This document shows positions 5,684 to 8,181 of a stretch of 8,181 nt of DNA, in pieces. Both the position numbers and the translations under genes were made by a program. The notes beneath the pieces are model-generated. The model was not told the DNA's origin and did no database searches. It saw only the letters and a list, made by a program, of their open reading frames with translations. Source of the DNA: DAIRET01 sp036795455 (GTDB taxonomy: Bacteria; Bacteroidota; Ignavibacteria; Ignavibacteriales; Ignavibacteriaceae); contig DAIRET010000135.1 in assembly GCA_036795455.1 (NCBI GenBank), forward strand, positions 1-8,181, given 5' to 3'. Each line of letters opens with the position of its first letter. Position 1 is the first letter of the stretch.

Positions 5684-5699
5684 GTGAGTTTGTACTCGC
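5684..5699 (+). other. Short hairpin between atpE and atpF
   Basis: GTGAGT (5684-5689) can pair with ACTCGC (5694-5699) around a TTGT loop, giving six pairs including one G-U. No T-tract follows, so it is not a terminator. A hairpin directly after atpE could set an mRNA processing or decay boundary that lets the c message accumulate, as inferred for other atp operons. The stem is short and chance formation is possible. Confidence 0.25.
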
Positions 5700-5707
5700 T
5701 TCCCGGT

Positions 5708-5731
5708 TAACTTAACTAAAGGAAAATAACT
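5708..5731 (+). promoter_or_regulatory. atpF leader resembling the atpE leader
   Basis: It begins TAACTTAA and has AAGGA (5719-5723) 8 nt before the atpF start. Both the block and its distance to the ATG match the leader of atpE (5439-5462). The atpA leader shares only the AAGGAAAA core (6860-6867). Confidence 0.5.
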
Positions 5732-6289
5732 ATGCTTTCATACATTGTTTTAGCTTTTGCACATTTTGCCGCCTCAAGCGGTGAAGAAGGCGGAGGTGGA
5801 GGGTTGCTTTCTGTTAATGAAGGTTTAGCTTTCTGGATGGTAATTACATTCCTCCTGCTACTTTTCTTTCTGAAAAAATTTGCATGGAAACCGATTCTTT
5901 CGGCTCTTGATGAAAGAGAAAAAAGTATCCGCGAATCGCTTGAACTTGCTGAAAAGACAAAAGAAGAATCAAAAAAACTTCTTGAAGAGAATAAGGCAAA
6001 CCTTCTGAAGGCTGATGAAGAAGCCCGTAAGATCGTTAACCAGTCAAGAGAATTTGCCGAAAAAATGAAATCGCAAATTCTTGAAGAAAGTAAAACGCAG
6101 GCTCAAAAGTTGATTACCGATGCTTCAAATGAAATTGAAAGAAAGAAACAAGAAGCCTTTACCGAACTAAAGAACCAGGTGGCAGAAATTTCTATTACTG
6201 CTGCCGAAAAGATTTTAAAACAAAATATTGATAGTGAAAAGAATAAAGTGATTGTAAATAACTATCTTGATGAAATCTCTAAGAACTAA
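5732..6289 (+). CDS. atpF: F-type ATP synthase subunit b
   Basis: 185 aa peripheral-stalk subunit linking subunit a to delta/F1. A hydrophobic N-terminal stretch (1-14) is followed by SSGEEGGGGG (15-24), then one membrane helix (about 31-48), the conserved junction KKFAWKPILSALDERE (48-63) and a long charged coiled coil (about 60-180) rich in Glu, Lys and Ala, as expected of the stalk dimer. The extra N-terminal hydrophobic segment plus glycine-rich linker is longer than in E. coli b and looks like a cleavable leader, as in some photosynthetic b/b' subunits; that is an inference. The start ATG has AAGGA 8 nt upstream. Only one b-type gene is in the window, so the stalk is probably a homodimer. 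atpH follows after 2 bp. Confidence 0.95.
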   Translation: MLSYIVLAFAHFAASSGEEGGGGGLLSVNEGLAFWMVITFLLLLFFLKKFAWKPILSALDEREKSIRESLELAEKTKEESKKLLEENKANLLKADEEARKIVNQSREFAEKMKSQILEESKTQAQKLITDASNEIERKKQEAFTELKNQVAEISITAAEKILKQNIDSEKNKVIVNNYLDEISKN

Positions 6290-6291
6290 CT

Positions 6292-6846
6292 ATGTCTGTA
6301 GCTAAAGTATCTACCAAATATGCGGCTTCTTTCCTTGATGTGGTTGTAGAGAAAAACCTCCTCGATACTGTTACCGGAGAGGTTACTGCAATAATTGACA
6401 TTATGGATAAAAACCCGTTGTTGAAACGGATGTTCGAGAACCCGGTTATAAAACCGGAAGTAAAAGCCGGTATTATTAAAGAGGTATTTAGTTCAAAGGT
6501 CTCTGTTGAAGTTTTTGAGTTTATGACTTTCATTCTTAAAAAAAGCAGGGAAGATATTTTATACCAGGTGCTGAAAAGATTTTTAGCACTGAAAGATATT
6601 CACCTTGGAATTGTAAGGGTAACTCTTACAACTCCGTTTGAGTTTACTAAAGAACAGCTTGGTAAATTAAAAACAAAATTGGAAGAGATGCTTCATAAAG
6701 AAATAATATTTTCCGTAAAAATAGATTCAACTCTTATCGGAGGATTTATTGCAAACTTCGGAGATACTATTATTGATGCATCCGTTAAAAACCAGTTGGA
6801 TAAGTTAAGAAAACAGTTTTTACGAACAGGAATATCGTTTAACTAA
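6292..6846 (+). CDS. atpH: F-type ATP synthase subunit delta (OSCP homologue)
   Basis: 184 aa, normal length. The N-terminal helical domain (about 1-105) opens with VSTKYAASFLDVVVEKN (6-22), the family's 'YA-ALF--A' type start that binds the top of alpha. The C-terminal domain carries the OSCP/delta signature, from IDSTLIGGF (144-152) through DTIIDASVKNQLDKL (158-172), which contacts the b coiled coil. Only 2 bp separate it from atpF and no clear Shine-Dalgarno is seen, so its translation is probably coupled to atpF. Its place between b and alpha is the usual one in bacterial atp operons. Confidence 0.95.
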   Translation: MSVAKVSTKYAASFLDVVVEKNLLDTVTGEVTAIIDIMDKNPLLKRMFENPVIKPEVKAGIIKEVFSSKVSVEVFEFMTFILKKSREDILYQVLKRFLALKDIHLGIVRVTLTTPFEFTKEQLGKLKTKLEEMLHKEIIFSVKIDSTLIGGFIANFGDTIIDASVKNQLDKLRKQFLRTGISFN

Positions 6847-6872
6847 TACAGAATTAGATAAGGAAAATTAAA

Positions 6873-8181
6873 ATGGTTGACGTAAGACCCGATGAAATAA
6901 CATCTATACTTAGGAAGCAGCTTTCCGGATTTGAAAGCGAAGCCGACATTTACGATGTTGGAACGGTTTTACAAGTTGGCGACGGAATTGCCAGGGTTTA
7001 CGGGCTTTCGAAAGTTATGGCAAGCGAACTTGTTGAATTTCCCAACGACGTTTTCGGTATGGTTCTTAATCTTGATGAAGATAACGTAGGATGCGTTCTT
7101 TTTGGTGATTCCCGCTATGTTAAAGAAGGCGATATTGTTAAAAGAACCAAAAGGGTTACTTCTATACCTGTCGGGGATGAAATGCTCGGGCGTGTTATAA
7201 ATCCGCTCGGTGTTCCGGTGGATGGAAAAGGAGCAATTAATACAACCCAGTTCCTTCCTATTGAAAGAAAAGCACTTGGTGTTATTCAACGTCAACCTGT
7301 TAAAGAGCCTCTGCAAACCGGTCTCAAAGCAATTGATGCTATGATTCCTATCGGTAGGGGACAAAGAGAATTAATTATCGGTGATAGACAAACCGGTAAA
7401 ACTGCAGTAGCTGTGGATACTATAATCAACCAAAAGTTTACGCATACTGAAGAAGCAAAAGCGCTGGGGATTCAACCGGTTTATTGTGTTTATGTAGCCG
7501 TCGGTCAAAAAGCTTCAACCGTAGCCCAGGTTGTAGCGAAATTTCAAGAACACGGCGCAATGGATTATACAACTGTTGTTACTGCATCTGCTTCGGAGCC
7601 TGCACCACTTCAGTTTATCGCACCTTATTCAGGCGCTACACTCGGTGAATATTTTAGAGATTCGGGAAGACATTCGCTTGTAATTTATGATGATCTTTCA
7701 AAACAGGCTGCTGCTTACAGGGAATTATCATTATTGTTAAGAAGACCGCCCGGAAGAGAAGCATATCCCGGCGACGTTTTTTATCTCCATTCAAGATTAC
7801 TTGAAAGAGCTTCAAAATTATCGGATGAATTGGGTGGCGGTAGTTTAACCGCTCTACCGGTTATTGAAACTCAGCAGGGAGACGTTTCGGCTTATATACC
7901 TACGAACGTTATCTCAATTACAGATGGACAGATTTATCTCGAATCAAACCTTTTTAATGCAGGTGTTAGACCTGCAATTAACGTTGGTATTTCTGTTTCG
8001 CGTGTCGGCGGAAATGCACAAATCAAAGCTATGAAAAAAGTTGCAGGCAGTTTGAAACTTGACCTTGCTCAATACCGTGAATTGGAAGCATTCGCAAAGT
8101 TCGGTTCGGACCTTGATGTTTCTACACAGAAAACTCTTGCCCGCGGTGCAAGATTAGTTGAGCTTCTAAAACAAGGGCAGT
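6873..8181 (+). CDS. atpA: F-type ATP synthase subunit alpha (3' partial)
   Basis: The frame is open from ATG 6873 to the right edge and encodes the first 436 residues of a protein usually about 500-530 long. AAGGA (6860-6864) stands 8 nt before the start. Order of domains: N-terminal beta-barrel (about 25-95), nucleotide-binding domain (about 96-380), start of the C-terminal helical domain. The Walker A motif is GDRQTGKT (170-177), with Gln173 typical of the non-catalytic alpha subunit. The Walker B-like strand is LVIYDDLS (269-276). PAINVGISVSRVGG (367-380) is the alpha/beta family signature and contains R377, the alpha arginine that reaches into the catalytic site on beta. Nothing is broken or missing before the cut. 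The gamma gene would be expected next, but gamma, beta and epsilon are outside the window. Confidence 0.98.
   Translation, partial: MVDVRPDEITSILRKQLSGFESEADIYDVGTVLQVGDGIARVYGLSKVMASELVEFPNDVFGMVLNLDEDNVGCVLFGDSRYVKEGDIVKRTKRVTSIPVGDEMLGRVINPLGVPVDGKGAINTTQFLPIERKALGVIQRQPVKEPLQTGLKAIDAMIPIGRGQRELIIGDRQTGKTAVAVDTIINQKFTHTEEAKALGIQPVYCVYVAVGQKASTVAQVVAKFQEHGAMDYTTVVTASASEPAPLQFIAPYSGATLGEYFRDSGRHSLVIYDDLSKQAAAYRELSLLLRRPPGREAYPGDVFYLHSRLLERASKLSDELGGGSLTALPVIETQQGDVSAYIPTNVISITDGQIYLESNLFNAGVRPAINVGISVSRVGGNAQIKAMKKVAGSLKLDLAQYRELEAFAKFGSDLDVSTQKTLARGARLVELLKQGQ

Noticed and set aside
6279..6533. Minus-strand open frame opposite the start of atpH
   Set aside because: It is antisense to a clear delta subunit, with a low-complexity Ser/Thr-rich product and no promoter or ribosome site.
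6969..7364. 131-codon open frame on the minus strand within atpA
   Set aside because: It lies wholly antisense to a gene with unmistakable conserved motifs, its product resembles no family I know, and it has no ribosome site. It is a codon-bias shadow.

Overview
The window is a densely packed stretch of chromosome with every supported gene on the + strand and no mobile element, tRNA, rRNA or CRISPR. It is AT-rich and encodes a Gram-negative envelope: a lipid A-type acyltransferase, a heptosyltransferase-type GT9 enzyme, a periplasm-facing M23 peptidase and a bactofilin. A GWxTD-type tail and the style of the ATP synthase subunits point to the Bacteroidota/Chlorobiota (FCB) assemblage. Ignavibacteria-like is my best guess, made from protein resemblance only.

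Region 1 (1-2703), outer envelope plus one translation gene. The C-terminal tail of a probable GWxTD-domain protein is followed by an LpxL/HtrB-family acyltransferase with a TTG start, a GT9 heptosyltransferase-family enzyme and a TsaC/Sua5/YrdC-family threonylcarbamoyl-AMP synthase. The last three overlap end to end. A strong intrinsic-terminator-like hairpin followed by nine T lies inside the beginning of the acyltransferase coding region.

Region 2 (2705-3880), cell shape. A membrane-anchored M23 (LytM-type) peptidase with all its metal and catalytic residues is followed six bases later by a bactofilin. This pair is known from other bacteria to act together on peptidoglycan and cell shape.

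Region 3 (3890-8181), F-type ATP synthase operon. The order is AtpZ-like, a four-helix AtpI-like membrane protein, a candidate 33-residue small ORF, then atpB (a), atpE (c), atpF (b), atpH (delta) and atpA (alpha, cut by the window end). Subunit c looks proton-specific. Subunit a has the essential Arg and the known His/Glu swap relative to E. coli. Gamma, beta and epsilon are not in the window.

Spacing between genes is minimal throughout (overlaps to about 50 bp), apart from 4500-4601, which the small ORF fills exactly. The content is mostly housekeeping, and I see no convincing new multi-gene system. The points worth a second look are the embedded terminator-like hairpin in the acyltransferase gene, the tiled small ORF ahead of atpB, and the near-duplicate leaders ahead of atpE and atpF.
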